Shown: piece by piece, positions 14,966 through 22,503 of the stretch
Layout of the letters: every line of letters starts with the position of its first letter
Numbering within the stretch: position 1 is the first letter of the stretch
Source: a virus
Strand: one strand, 5' to 3'
DNA length: 38,456 nucleotides
Virus record (IMG/VR): IMGVR_UViG_3300028610_001711
Location: 1-38,456 of that record
Position numbers and translations under genes: made by a program
Notes under the pieces: model-generated
Seen by the model: the letters and a program-made list of their open reading frames with translations, nothing else
Told to the model about the DNA's origin: nothing
Databases searched by the model: none

Positions 14966-15532
14966 ATGACAAGAACACGCATAGCAAGAGTAATGCCTAA
15001 AGTGGTTACCGAAATCAGGCGTGGCTATGTTCTTTTTTGCACAGATACGGACAAATTTATGACATATACACCATATACTCACCCGTCATTTTTCTGGGTA
15101 GATGAAACTAGGTATCTGATTAACGAAAATATTATTGACACCGCAAGATGCGTGCTTAGAACATCATCGTTTCAAGCATTTTTGGGTGAGGATAACGTCG
15201 TGTTGGTACCAACTGTGGGGTACTATGGGCCAGATTTACGTAATAAAGCCGGGGATGGGACGCAACGGGATGTGTTTTTTGAGATAGATTTCAGACATTC
15301 GTTTGATATGTGGAAGGAAATACCAAAGATAAAAATGGCACCGGTTCTTAGTAAAAAGTTGAAACACAGTTCGAAGATGTTTTCTGGGCTCAAATTGGAC
15401 GGTATTGAATGGGATTTCACTAAGGGAGTTTCCCCGCATAATAGGCTTGACTCTATTAATATTCTTGACAAGTGGGCACATGACTCTCCACACTTCGATT
15501 TAAACGAGTCAAATGTCCCCGACAACGATTGA
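14966..15532 (+). CDS. DFVNAF-family paralogue M26
   Basis: A 188-residue protein. The ATG at 14966 follows AGGGAGAA; the start at 14906 lies inside M25. RGYVLFCTDTDKFMTY (block A), FFWVDETRYLI (block B), FLGEDNVVLVPTVGYYG (block C), FEIDFRHSFDMW (block D). About 70 further residues contain two more acidic-aromatic stretches (GIEWDFTKGV and SPHFDLNES), which may be decayed repeats of block D or a separate small domain. Confidence 0.82.
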   Translation: MTRTRIARVMPKVVTEIRRGYVLFCTDTDKFMTYTPYTHPSFFWVDETRYLINENIIDTARCVLRTSSFQAFLGEDNVVLVPTVGYYGPDLRNKAGDGTQRDVFFEIDFRHSFDMWKEIPKIKMAPVLSKKLKHSSKMFSGLKLDGIEWDFTKGVSPHNRLDSINILDKWAHDSPHFDLNESNVPDND

Positions 15533-15581
15533 GCATTGTGGATTTTACATCCCATTAGTTTGACAAAATTAGGTGAGAATA

Positions 15582-15956
15582 ATGGAACATCAAAAAGGGT
15601 TTATTTTATACAATTTAAGCAATGAGATGTATCTTGGAAGGTCACTAGCGGCAACCAGTGGGGATACCCACAGATGGGTAAGTGACACGCCCCTGTTACT
15701 ATGTGAGAACGCCTTGGACATGTTATTTAACATCAATTCGTTTATTCCACGGTCACGGTTTCCTAATATGAAAAATACTGAATTTAATGATCATGTCAAG
15801 GAGATTAGGCGGGAAACAAAGTTTGTACTATCTTTTTTAAAGGAACATTCCGATATGGTCGAAATTATGGTGGTTCCAATAGATGTGGAAGGAGATGGAA
15901 CAAGCTATGATATTGATTTTGTTAAAGCTTTTAAATTTGATGTAAATATGGTATAA
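15582..15956 (+). CDS. DFVNAF-family paralogue M27, last of the array
   Basis: A 124-residue protein starting at the ATG at 15582, with AGGTGAGAA at 15571-15579. KGFILYNLSNEMYLGR (6-21), HRWVSDTPLLL, FLKEHSDMVEIMVVPIDVEG, IDFVKAFKFD. It is closer to M17 and M25 than to its neighbour M26, so subfamilies are interleaved along the array. Confidence 0.83.
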   Translation: MEHQKGFILYNLSNEMYLGRSLAATSGDTHRWVSDTPLLLCENALDMLFNINSFIPRSRFPNMKNTEFNDHVKEIRRETKFVLSFLKEHSDMVEIMVVPIDVEGDGTSYDIDFVKAFKFDVNMV

Positions 15957-15989
15957 TAAAAGATGAAGAAAAGTAATCAGGAGAGTAAC

Positions 15990-16280
15990 GTGGATAAAAG
16001 ATATGGTGTTTGGTGCTTTTCAGAACGCGATTTTGAGAATGGTGCCGATATAAGCTACAGTAATGCCATGGGTTTGGCCTTGTTTTGTGTCGAGGAAGAT
16101 GAATTTGGCGTGAAAAATTTTGCTGTTATAGCGATGGACGATAACAAAAACCCCATTTGGCATGAAATGATATGGTGTGGTCAGTTCCATGGATATGATT
16201 TCTTGTACAGAGAATGTATTCGTCTGGGTGAGATTTCAGAACGCGAAGGTTTTGATCCCGAGGATATAGTGTTTATCTAA
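15990..16280 (+). CDS. Small protein of unknown function after the array
   Basis: A 96-residue protein if the GTG at 15990 is the start (CAGGAGAG just upstream); an ATG at 15963 would add nine polar residues but has no ribosome-binding site. TATAAT at 15952-15957 may be a -10 box. It is acidic, with two-strand stretches (GLALFCVEEDEF, FAVIAMDDN) and WHEMIWCGQFHGYDFLYREC. It does not show blocks A-D. The next ATG follows its TAA directly. Confidence 0.7.
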   Translation: MDKRYGVWCFSERDFENGADISYSNAMGLALFCVEEDEFGVKNFAVIAMDDNKNPIWHEMIWCGQFHGYDFLYRECIRLGEISEREGFDPEDIVFI

Positions 16281-16619
16281 ATGAGTTCCCCACCCACATC
16301 TTTAAAAAATATCCACGAATTAAGTCAATTTTTGGATCTAATACACAAAACCCTCGAAAAGGTGGAAGGTGAGGGTTTTGTGGTATATGACGTTTTTGAT
16401 GATTCTTATATGGAAGACGGTGGTGAGATTTACTTCAATAAGGACCAATTGGCCAAGTTCTTGTGTGATCTTGGTGATCATTTATCTAATGTGGTAGTGT
16501 ATGGTTTGAGTGAAACTGGTATTGATTGCACCAAGCCACTTTTGTATGGAAAGAACATAATTGAAGCTCTTGACATAGTATTTAATAACTTGGTAGATAT
16601 GATAAACAAAAGGAACTAA
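16281..16619 (+). CDS. Second paralogous set, member N1
   Basis: A 112-residue protein. GFVVYDVFDDSYMEDGG, FNKDQLAKFL, NVVVYGLSE and KPLLYGKNIIEAL define a pattern repeated in the next two genes and at 18229: h-h-V-Y-D-x(3)-[DE]-x-F/Y, F-[ST/N]-K-x-[EQ]-[LV], V-V-V-[YF], then P-x-h-x-G-[ST]-K. The opening strand recalls block A of the DFVNAF family, so this may be a distant branch. Function unknown. Confidence 0.75.
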   Translation: MSSPPTSLKNIHELSQFLDLIHKTLEKVEGEGFVVYDVFDDSYMEDGGEIYFNKDQLAKFLCDLGDHLSNVVVYGLSETGIDCTKPLLYGKNIIEALDIVFNNLVDMINKRN

Positions 16620-16632
16620 TTGGACTACCCTA

Positions 16633-16986
16633 ATGATTAGCTTAAAAAGAGATTATTTACAAAGCTTTTTCGCTGATGATAAGGGGAAAACCATCTTTGT
16701 TGTTTACGATATAAATCGAGATGATTTTCTGGCCAATGGTGCCCTTGGTAAATATTTTACTAAAAGGGAACTGGTAAGTTTCTTATCAAATATTGAGTTA
16801 GAAACTGTGGTTGTGTATCCAAATAATGAGTATGAGGAACGCCCAGATTTTAGATTTCCAATAATGGGTACTAAATTATTCAAGGGTATACAAGAACTTG
16901 AAAATGAGTTGATGAGACATTCTCCGCACGAATCAAGTTTAATGGGGATTCCACGTATTCCGCCGGGAGTAAACCGGAGTGAGTAA
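16633..16986 (+). CDS. Second paralogous set, member N2
   Basis: A 117-residue protein: IFVVYDINRDDFLANG, YFTKRELVSFLSNI, ETVVVYPNNEYEE and FPIMGTKLFKGIQEL in the same order as N1. A Pro-rich end (GIPRIPPGVNRSE) follows. It overlaps N3 by eight bases. Confidence 0.75.
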   Translation: MISLKRDYLQSFFADDKGKTIFVVYDINRDDFLANGALGKYFTKRELVSFLSNIELETVVVYPNNEYEERPDFRFPIMGTKLFKGIQELENELMRHSPHESSLMGIPRIPPGVNRSE

Positions 16987-17347
16987 ACAGGCCATATTGG
17001 ATCATCTTGATATTCAAAGCAATTCCGAACTGTTTGTCATATATCGACTAAGTGGTGATATTTTTGAATCGGATGACAAAGAAAATTTAACCCTTTTTTC
17101 AAAGGAGCAAGTATGTGCTAGGATGTTGTCTGGCCCATTCCCTGACATGGTAGTTTTTGAAATAAACAATGATCGTGTTATTAACTATCTTTCCCCAGCG
17201 ATTATTGGCTCCAAGTTTGTTGAAGACATCGATTCCACCCAAGACATTGGTTCGTGGGATGTTTCGTTTGTTACCACTATAGATGCTATATTTAAAAATT
17301 GCTCTGTTTTCAGCCAAGATATTAACAGTTGGAAAACGGGGGCGTAG
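16979..17347 (+). CDS. Second paralogous set, member N3, fused to a BspA/DUF285-type repeat
   Basis: A 122-residue protein with a GTG start at 16979 (CGGAG overlaps the end of N2). Residues 18-85 follow the N1 pattern: LFVIYRLSGDIFESDD, LFSKEQVCARML, DMVVFEINN, SPAIIGSKFVEDI. The last 34 residues (DIGSWDVSFVTTIDAIFKNC, then SVFSQDINSWKTGA) match the DUF285/BspA repeat, whose usual form is DIxxWDxSxVTxMxxMFxxCxxFNQDIxxW. DUF285 occurs in bacterial surface proteins as long arrays; a single copy at the end of a small phage protein suggests capture of a fragment, or the stump of a once longer protein. Confidence 0.72.
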   Translation: MSKQAILDHLDIQSNSELFVIYRLSGDIFESDDKENLTLFSKEQVCARMLSGPFPDMVVFEINNDRVINYLSPAIIGSKFVEDIDSTQDIGSWDVSFVTTIDAIFKNCSVFSQDINSWKTGA

Positions 17348-17351
17348 GTAA

Positions 17352-17705
17352 ATGAGCGACATCGAGAAGATACATGAAGGGTTCAGGCTTGTTGAATTTA
17401 AACATGATAGACCACACACCCTTTTTCATGGCATAAATAGATCTAGAGTGTTGAACGTTGGTGAATGGATTGAGGCTGATGTGAAACGTGTAAATGATAA
17501 TGGTGGACAGAGCTACATGGGTGGGTTTCACTTTCTTTATAATCTGGATGAAATTCGGGAGTATATGGAACGGTTTACTGCTCCACGAGATTTGCGTGTG
17601 GTACGAATGTTGGCAAAGGATGTTTGGCCGAAACCAACAAACCCCGTAGTATTCTTAAGCCGGTGGATGTTTTTGGAAAACGACTTCCAGAGGTTGTCTA
17701 CATGA
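17352..17705 (+). CDS. Hypothetical phage protein
   Basis: A 117-residue protein, basic, with a GFRLVEFKHDRPHTLFHGIN opening, GEWIEADVK, and GGFHFLYNLDEIREYMERF. The order suggests an alpha/beta fold, with two short strands carrying His residues. I recall phage proteins of similar build but cannot name a function. It starts four bases after N3 and its TGA overlaps the next ATG. Confidence 0.7.
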   Translation: MSDIEKIHEGFRLVEFKHDRPHTLFHGINRSRVLNVGEWIEADVKRVNDNGGQSYMGGFHFLYNLDEIREYMERFTAPRDLRVVRMLAKDVWPKPTNPVVFLSRWMFLENDFQRLST

Positions 17706-18232
17706 TGATAGTTTTGCCAACAAGTGATGACATGATCGCGTTGGCCAAGATAAGAGCAAAGAAGATGCCCCGGTTAAGGAACTCAATCAGGAACGGCGGG
17801 GGGAACGTTGTAGGCTGTTTAGGGGAGATAGCACTCAATGATTTATTAATAGGGGACTTAGTTAGTCACGAGTGCATAGATTATGACATTATGTACCGTG
17901 GCGGTACGAAGATTGAAGTTAAGACAAAAGACACCACAGTTGAACCACAAGCAGATTTTGAAGCAAGTCTCAATAATCACAACACCAAACAGCGTTGTGA
18001 TGTCTATGCATTCTGTAGAGTGAAGAAAGATCTTAGTATAGCATGGTTATGTGGTATGATTAGGAAACAAAACTTTTTAAAACAGTCTAGGTTCCTTAAA
18101 AAGGGACAAAGGGACGGTAGTAACGGTTATATCGTCAAAGCTAATTGCTGGAACATGTATCACTATGACTTAGAGATACCTCAAAAGTTAGTTGAGTATG
18201 CAATGGAGCGTGGATTTAGGGTGATAGAATGA
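17702..18232 (+). CDS. PD-(D/E)XK-type nuclease-like protein
   Basis: A 176-residue protein from the ATG at 17702 (AGAGG upstream; the start at 17624 lies inside the previous gene). CLGEIALNDLL supplies a conserved Glu on the first helix, then IDYDIMYRGGTKIEVKTKD fits the PD-(D/E)XK core: Asp, a strand and E-V-K. RCDVYAFCRV and a Trp-rich strand follow, as in other members of this fold. Members act as endonucleases or as DNA repair and resolvase enzymes. No DNA-binding domain is evident. The stop overlaps the next ATG. Confidence 0.6.
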   Translation: MMIVLPTSDDMIALAKIRAKKMPRLRNSIRNGGGNVVGCLGEIALNDLLIGDLVSHECIDYDIMYRGGTKIEVKTKDTTVEPQADFEASLNNHNTKQRCDVYAFCRVKKDLSIAWLCGMIRKQNFLKQSRFLKKGQRDGSNGYIVKANCWNMYHYDLEIPQKLVEYAMERGFRVIE

Positions 18233-18552
18233 TACCACCAGCTCCTTGGTCAAGTGATGTGTTGTCGTCTCGACATACGATAATGGAATATTACACGAAA
18301 TTTTTCGCTCCTTTCGGAAATAATGTACTTTTTGAGGTTTATGATGTATCTACAGAATCCTTTGTGATATTTCACGGTAACGAACGTTCCAAATTAATGA
18401 ACAAAGGAACAATAATAGAAAATTTAACTGATTTATCTTTAATAAAGTCACCCCTCTTTTTAGATATAATCATTTTAATATACAACACTACCAACATTGA
18501 TTTCGACAATCCGGTTTTTATCGGAAGTAAGGACGCGTATAAAGATGGATAA
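18229..18552 (+). CDS. Second paralogous set, member N4
   Basis: A 107-residue protein with VLFEVYDVSTESFVIFHGNE, LMNKGTIIENL, DIIILIYNTT and NPVFIGSKDAYKDG, the N1-N3 order. It is separated from N3 by two unrelated genes, so the set was split by insertion or rearrangement. The end overlaps the next gene by eight bases. Confidence 0.7.
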   Translation: MIPPAPWSSDVLSSRHTIMEYYTKFFAPFGNNVLFEVYDVSTESFVIFHGNERSKLMNKGTIIENLTDLSLIKSPLFLDIIILIYNTTNIDFDNPVFIGSKDAYKDG

Positions 18553-19036
18553 CTACATTCGTGGGTCAGATATAGAACAAAAGTATGTAATCTATGATAC
18601 AGCACGGGACAAGTATATTAAGACAAAACTAATTGGCGATGGGGACATGCTAGAAATACATTACGTAGAAAATGTGCAGGATGCCACCTTCTGTAACAGT
18701 ATGGCGGAAGTGGCTAAAGATTTAGAGCAAGCTGGTATTGCGATAACCAGTAAAATTAAGATCATAGGGATTAGTATATCATTAATCATCACCCCGGATT
18801 TCATTATAGACTATTCCCATAAAGTTAAGAAATCAGCAGAGGCAGATTTTAAACCTGTTCCCCGAGATCCTGCTTTGGAAAAACTAGAGAAGGAGATTAA
18901 GGAGGCACAGGGGGAAATGATAGATAAATATCAGGAGCAATTGCGGGAGGAAATAAAAAAACGTCATGAAGAAAACATGGCTGGAGGGGCTGGAGCGTAT
19001 AATCCCTCCGATATTTCTACAAACAAATTCCTGTGA
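18545..19036 (+). CDS. Block-A-bearing protein with a coiled-coil tail
   Basis: A 163-residue protein; the ATG at 18545 is preferred to the start at 18497 inside N4. QKYVIYDTARDKYIKTKL resembles block A of the array, and ENVQDATFCNSMAEVAKDLE continues with an A-T-F strand plus helix. Residues 110-150 form a charged coiled coil (LEKLEKEIKEAQ...QEQLREEIKKRHEE). A Gly-rich end closes it. Probably a scaffold-like relative of the array proteins; function unknown. Confidence 0.7.
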   Translation: MDNYIRGSDIEQKYVIYDTARDKYIKTKLIGDGDMLEIHYVENVQDATFCNSMAEVAKDLEQAGIAITSKIKIIGISISLIITPDFIIDYSHKVKKSAEADFKPVPRDPALEKLEKEIKEAQGEMIDKYQEQLREEIKKRHEENMAGGAGAYNPSDISTNKFL

Positions 19037-19040
19037 AATA

Positions 19041-19048
19041 GATAAATA
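19041..19048 (+). promoter_or_regulatory. T4-type late promoter octamer GATAAATA
   Basis: One base off TATAAATA, 23 bases before the ATG at 19071. It sits between inverted-repeat arms ATTCCTG (19027-19033) and CAGGAAT (19058-19064). It is the first octamer after the array and may mark the change from early to late genes. Confidence 0.5.
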
Positions 19049-19070
19049 ATATTATTACAGGAATATTTCC

Positions 19071-19280
19071 ATGTTACTCAAAGACATCCTTACTGAAGTT
19101 TCATATCTCGGCAATGTTGGTGCTATAGAGGTTTACAAGTTCTATCAAATAGCATCTGAAGAGCAGAAGCGAGATTTTGAAGAATTACTAGACCGTAAAA
19201 AGTATGATGATGCATGGGGAATGGTACAGGATGTTACTGGCGTTCACCTTCACAGGCCAAATAATACCCAGCCTGATTAA
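19071..19280 (+). CDS. Small late protein with a capsid-targeting-like N-terminus
   Basis: A 69-residue protein. MLLKDILTE at the start resembles the T4 capsid-targeting peptide (MKTYQEFIAE), which the gp21 prohead protease cuts after (L/I)-x-E; here LTE would be the cut site. The rest is helical and charged (YKFYQIASEEQKRDFEELLDRKKYDDAWGMV). It may be an internal head protein. A hairpin terminator follows. Confidence 0.65.
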   Translation: MLLKDILTEVSYLGNVGAIEVYKFYQIASEEQKRDFEELLDRKKYDDAWGMVQDVTGVHLHRPNNTQPD

Positions 19281-19286
19281 ATTAAC

Positions 19287-19305
19287 AAGGATCACTCCTT
19301 TTTTT
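19287..19305 (+). terminator. Short hairpin terminator
   Basis: AAGGA, loop TCAC, TCCTT, then a run of Ts. The stem is only five base pairs, so termination may be partial. Confidence 0.55.
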
Positions 19306-19310
19306 CTAGC

Positions 19311-19318
19311 CTAAATAG
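19311..19318 (+). promoter_or_regulatory. Late-promoter-like CTAAATAG
   Basis: It shares TAAATA with the late octamer and lies 32 bases before the ATG at 19350, the usual distance in this window, just after a terminator. Confidence 0.35.
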
Positions 19319-19349
19319 TTTAACACACACATTTAAGGAGTGTAAAGTA

Positions 19350-19790
19350 ATGACCGATACAGTCGATACATCAGCCGCAGAAGCAACAGTTGAAGCCGCA
19401 GAAGCAACAGTTGAAGCCGCAGAAGCAACAGTTGAAAGTATGGTAACAAATATCATTAGCGCCATTACCGGATATGCTGCTAAATTCAATAACGAAAGAA
19501 CAATGGCAGTAGTTGATCTAGGTACAAAGGGTGCCCATCAAGGTACAAATTTCCGTCAACTATTCGTGGAAGCCAACCAAGGCTTTATGAAAGTAAGCGT
19601 TCAGGAAGGCTTTAAGAGTGCTCACGGTGGTAATGAACAGCGTAAACCGTTGATGACATTCTTAGTGCCAACCAGCGAAACTGAAGCATATGAAATGCTA
19701 CTGGCACGGTTTTTTAATTACAAGAAGCAAGCTAACCTAGAACAGGGTGAATTTTTACTTGATACCCTAAAGAAAACTATTCAGGGTTGA
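19350..19790 (+). CDS. Late protein with an Ala-Glu-Ala-Thr-Val repeat
   Basis: A 146-residue protein. Its N-terminus carries three exact copies of the heptad AAEATVE (residues 9-29), so it may form a short coiled coil or flexible spacer. The globular part (NIISAITGYAAKFNNERTMAVV...QLFVEANQGFMKVSVQEGF) is not recognised. AAGGAG lies upstream of the ATG. Terminator and promoter-like signals on the left suggest its own transcript. Confidence 0.75.
   Translation: MTDTVDTSAAEATVEAAEATVEAAEATVESMVTNIISAITGYAAKFNNERTMAVVDLGTKGAHQGTNFRQLFVEANQGFMKVSVQEGFKSAHGGNEQRKPLMTFLVPTSETEAYEMLLARFFNYKKQANLEQGEFLLDTLKKTIQG
19374..19436 (+). repeat. 21-base tandem repeat, three exact copies
   Basis: GCCGCAGAAGCAACAGTTGA plus A, repeated three times without a mismatch, encoding AAEATVE each time. 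The absence of synonymous drift shows recent expansion, probably by replication slippage; copy number may vary between related phages. Confidence 0.85.
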
Positions 19791-19854
19791 TATTAAGAAT
19801 CCGTCTGTGTTATCATAGGAACTTCGTTAACTAAAATTAGTGAAGGTGAAGGAT

Positions 19855-20034
19855 ATGGCATTGTTACATCTTGTTAAGAAGGCTGGGGGTATGGTTGGAT
19901 GGTTGGATGGGATACCTAGTGTCCCTGTTGCCGCTGGTGCATTCGTGATTGGTCTTCTTACACCAAAGTGGGTTTTAACCATCGTTATTATCGGTATAGT
20001 GGTATACGGGGTCATAAAATATAATGACCGTTAA
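19855..20034 (+). CDS. Small membrane protein
   Basis: A 59-residue protein from the ATG at 19855 (GAAGG upstream; in-frame GTGs at 19840 and 19846 are alternatives). Residues 23-37 and 40-54 are hydrophobic (VPVAAGAFVIGLLTP and VLTIVIIGIVVYGVI), separated by a KW turn, so it probably forms a membrane hairpin. The next gene overlaps by eleven bases. Confidence 0.65.
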   Translation: MALLHLVKKAGGMVGWLDGIPSVPVAAGAFVIGLLTPKWVLTIVIIGIVVYGVIKYNDR

Positions 20035-20260
20035 GAAGAGAAAAATTGATTCCAATAAGCCTCTTCGTACTGTATCTGGTCTGAATGTAATCACTGTCTT
20101 CTTTAAGGATAAGATCATGGGTGTCATACACGATGCTGATGATGGCCATTTTTGTACATGGGATCTAGATGGAGAACGGATTAACATTTTTCCTCGTAAA
20201 AAGGGTGACAATGGGGATTCTGATTTAGTTAACTTCGATAGTGAAGAGACTAATGAGTGA
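20024..20260 (+). CDS. Small hypothetical protein
   Basis: A 78-residue protein, basic at the start (KKRKIDSNK) and acidic at the end (DNGDSDLVNFDSEETNE). The middle looks like a small beta barrel (VITVFFKDKIMGVIHDADDGHFCTWDLDGERINIFP). It overlaps both neighbours. Function unknown. Confidence 0.65.
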   Translation: MTVKKRKIDSNKPLRTVSGLNVITVFFKDKIMGVIHDADDGHFCTWDLDGERINIFPRKKGDNGDSDLVNFDSEETNE

Positions 20261-20687
20261 AACAAATAAAATACAGAATGAAATATTACTTAGAGAAATA
20301 GTTGAAGAGGTAGAACATTGGTCAGCAAAACCAAGGGTATTTGTCATAGCTGATTTTAAAGATATGGAAACTATTGTGGTCCAGTTTGATAAGTTTGTGG
20401 GTATCATGGAAATGGACCAGAGAAGTAAAACAATGGTGTATATTGCCTTTGGTAGAAGCCCGGTAGGAAATCTTGCAGACGGTAATATACAGCTAATAGA
20501 CATGAGACATACTAATGATAGTGATCTATGGAAGAGATCAAACGAGGCGTTTATGTCTTTAATCGATGGGAAGGAACCTGAATATACGCAGGAAATAGAA
20601 GGTGAGTGGTCTTCAAAAACAATAATAACGTACATAATTAACACATGGCAATTATCTGAAGAAAAGAGTCGGTATACTATTCATTGA
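20253..20687 (+). CDS. Hypothetical protein
   Basis: A 144-residue protein from the ATG at 20253, overlapping the previous stop. The centre alternates strands (VFVIADFKDMETIVVQFDKFVGIMEM) with a SKTMVYIAFGRSPVGNL loop. Net acidic. No known motif. It ends in a TTGA overlap with the next gene. Confidence 0.65.
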   Translation: MSETNKIQNEILLREIVEEVEHWSAKPRVFVIADFKDMETIVVQFDKFVGIMEMDQRSKTMVYIAFGRSPVGNLADGNIQLIDMRHTNDSDLWKRSNEAFMSLIDGKEPEYTQEIEGEWSSKTIITYIINTWQLSEEKSRYTIH

Positions 20688-21109
20688 AAACATTATTGAA
20701 CTTTGAAATACCCACGGTGGAATTACATAAGTATTTTTTTAATAAAAGAATATCCCTTACTTCTCTTAAAGGTTCTGAACTTGGGAGTGTAAGAGTAATA
20801 AAGCTTTCGGATGGTATTGTTTATTATGCTGATGGTGTGTATTCACTGGCTGGGTCAGACAGTAAGATATATCAGGTAATTGTTACTGATTTGAATAGCC
20901 ATGGAATACATGTCATAGATATGAAGAAAGTTGGGAAAGACAAAGAGAAACTTCGTAGAGAATTAGGCTTTTATTTCACGACATTCTATGATATACTATG
21001 TGATCCTGAAAAGGTTGGAAATATCAATGTAGAAAATGTAGACACTCACGGGATTATGGACGTGAGAGAACAAATAATAATAGAAAACTCGGGAGTTAAC
21101 AATGAGTAA
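20684..21109 (+). CDS. Hypothetical protein with a TTG start
   Basis: A 141-residue protein whose only sensible start is TTG at 20684, overlapping the TGA of the previous gene. Beta-rich first half (SLKGSELGSVRVIKLSDGIVYYADGVYSL), charged second half with LRRELGFYFTTFYDIL. It overlaps the following ATG. No family recognised. Confidence 0.65.
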   Translation: MKTLLNFEIPTVELHKYFFNKRISLTSLKGSELGSVRVIKLSDGIVYYADGVYSLAGSDSKIYQVIVTDLNSHGIHVIDMKKVGKDKEKLRRELGFYFTTFYDILCDPEKVGNINVENVDTHGIMDVREQIIIENSGVNNE

Positions 21110-21761
21110 TAAAAAGAAAGGCACCACTAAAAAGGATACCTCTACCGAAGAAGTAACTGACGGCATCCAAAAGCTAGTCAAAGCAACGGCTCAAGAACCT
21201 ATCGTTTTGGATCAAGAAGAAGATGAACCCCAAGGTTCAGATGCAGATAATGTAGATGTGGGGGAGAGCATAAGGGAAAAAATAGCAGAGTTCGGCAAAG
21301 AACAATCAGATAAATTTCAAGAAATGACCGAAAAGTCTGAAGCTGTTGATGATCATGACTTAGGTGAAGAAGGAGAGGGTGAAGAGGAAGCAGCCCCGGA
21401 ACCGGAAATTGAGGTTCTTGAAGGTGAAATTGTTGAGGAGAAGGTGGAAGACCCAACAGCACTGGCCCGACTATCTGAACCACCGTTTGAACAAAGATCA
21501 CAAGCTAACCAGATAGAGCAACGACCAGCACAGCAACCCAACGCCGTCGTAGAGAAACTAAAGAAAACTATATGGGATAAACATGGCAACCGAGGTCAAT
21601 TAGCAGTTGAATTTGCTAAGGCTATTTTGTCCGCTCAAGGTCTAAAGAGTAATACAGAACAGATTGTTAAGAGAAGTTTTGAAATTACTGACGGCATTCA
21701 GGCCGAAATTGATCGTGGCTACAATGAAGAAATGACAAGAATGATTACCGGGAATCAGTAA
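21102..21761 (+). CDS. Acidic disordered protein sharing a segment with the VWA protein
   Basis: A 219-residue protein. Residues 1-135 are rich in Lys, Asp and Glu and probably disordered. Around residues 66-95 the sequence QSDKFQEMTEKSEAVDDHDL followed by GEEGEGEEE nearly repeats QPEKFQEMAGKSETVDDHDL...GEEGEGEGEE of the VWA protein encoded at 26341-27864, and the DNA is also close, so a segment was copied between the two loci. The C-terminal 70 residues look folded (NAVVEKLKKTIWDKHGNRGQ, then LAVEFAKAILSAQGL). Possibly a partner or regulator of the MoxR/VWA pair. Confidence 0.72.
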   Translation: MSNKKKGTTKKDTSTEEVTDGIQKLVKATAQEPIVLDQEEDEPQGSDADNVDVGESIREKIAEFGKEQSDKFQEMTEKSEAVDDHDLGEEGEGEEEAAPEPEIEVLEGEIVEEKVEDPTALARLSEPPFEQRSQANQIEQRPAQQPNAVVEKLKKTIWDKHGNRGQLAVEFAKAILSAQGLKSNTEQIVKRSFEITDGIQAEIDRGYNEEMTRMITGNQ

Positions 21762-21784
21762 ATAGTAATAGAGAGGATTCTGTT

Positions 21785-22063
21785 ATGAAAATTACTGCTT
21801 TAACCGCTTTACTTCTATTCGTTATTGTTGGATGTGGGTCAAAGCCTGTTGACCAAGAACCAGTATATAAAAATGTGGTAATTTGTACCCACAAATATTC
21901 ATCGGATTATAGTTTTGTGTACCGTGGCCAAATTAAAACATATCAGAAAATAATGTTTGGTGAGAAGGTGTTTGTATATGAATATACACTTATCGATGGT
22001 GCAAAATTGTTTTTATCCGGTAATGATGTCGTAAATTTTGTTTGTGTGAAGCAAATTAGATAA
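21785..22063 (+). CDS. Small lipoprotein
   Basis: A 92-residue protein. A Lys, a hydrophobic stretch LTALLLFVIV and lipobox IVGC (Cys 17) mark it for export and lipid attachment. The mature part is short and beta-rich (VVICTHKYSSDYSFVYRGQ). As a late-region lipoprotein it could be an outer-membrane spanin subunit, with the protein at 22900 as the inner partner, but the two are not adjacent and the call is weak. Confidence 0.7.
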   Translation: MKITALTALLLFVIVGCGSKPVDQEPVYKNVVICTHKYSSDYSFVYRGQIKTYQKIMFGEKVFVYEYTLIDGAKLFLSGNDVVNFVCVKQIR

Positions 22064-22066
22064 ATA
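22059..22066 (+). promoter_or_regulatory. T4-type late promoter octamer GATAAATA
   Basis: 30 bases before the ATG at 22096. Just downstream CTTCTAT and ATAGAAG (22068-22086) can form a seven-base-pair hairpin in the leader, immediately before the ribosome-binding site. Confidence 0.5.
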
Positions 22067-22095
22067 CTTCTATAATCAAATAGAAGGATGTACCT

Positions 22096-22419
22096 ATGAA
22101 ACTTACAGATATTGTGACACTCAACGAAATTGATGATGAAGATAGGAAAAATCCTCCACCAATTACCGGTGGTGAGACCATCTCTACATCTCAGGCAGCT
22201 AGGGTTCTAAAGGTTTCTGTGTCTAGGATACGTCAACTTATTGGTGATGGCCACTTGAAGCCAGTTATTAAGCCGAGAAAGGGTGACCGTGACCACGAAC
22301 TTAGACTTAAAGACGTTCAGTCATTGAAAGATAATTTGCCGAAGAAAGGCCGTCCATTTAAGGGTAAGACTAGTGACACCAAGGAAGAACCCAGTAGCGA
22401 CGAAAAAGGCAACGAATAA
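22096..22419 (+). CDS. Helix-turn-helix protein of the MerR/excisionase type
   Basis: A 107-residue protein. Residues 30-75 (TSQAARVLKVSVSRIRQLIG, then DGHLKPVIKPRKGDRDHELRLKDVQSL) have the typical order of HTH_17/excisionase domains: helix, turn, recognition helix with R-I-R-Q-L, a beta-wing with charged hairpin, then a closing helix. The N-terminus MKLTDIVTLNE resembles the short leader of other late proteins here. The tail is polar and disordered. A DNA-binding transcription or packaging role is likely. A terminator follows about 85 bases after the stop. Confidence 0.7.
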   Translation: MKLTDIVTLNEIDDEDRKNPPPITGGETISTSQAARVLKVSVSRIRQLIGDGHLKPVIKPRKGDRDHELRLKDVQSLKDNLPKKGRPFKGKTSDTKEEPSSDEKGNE

Positions 22420-22503
22420 CACAAAGAAAAGTTAATGTAAATGCCTACATACTCAGTCATATTATAGCTTTATGACCGTGTGCGCAGTCAATTTGGAATG
22501 TTG

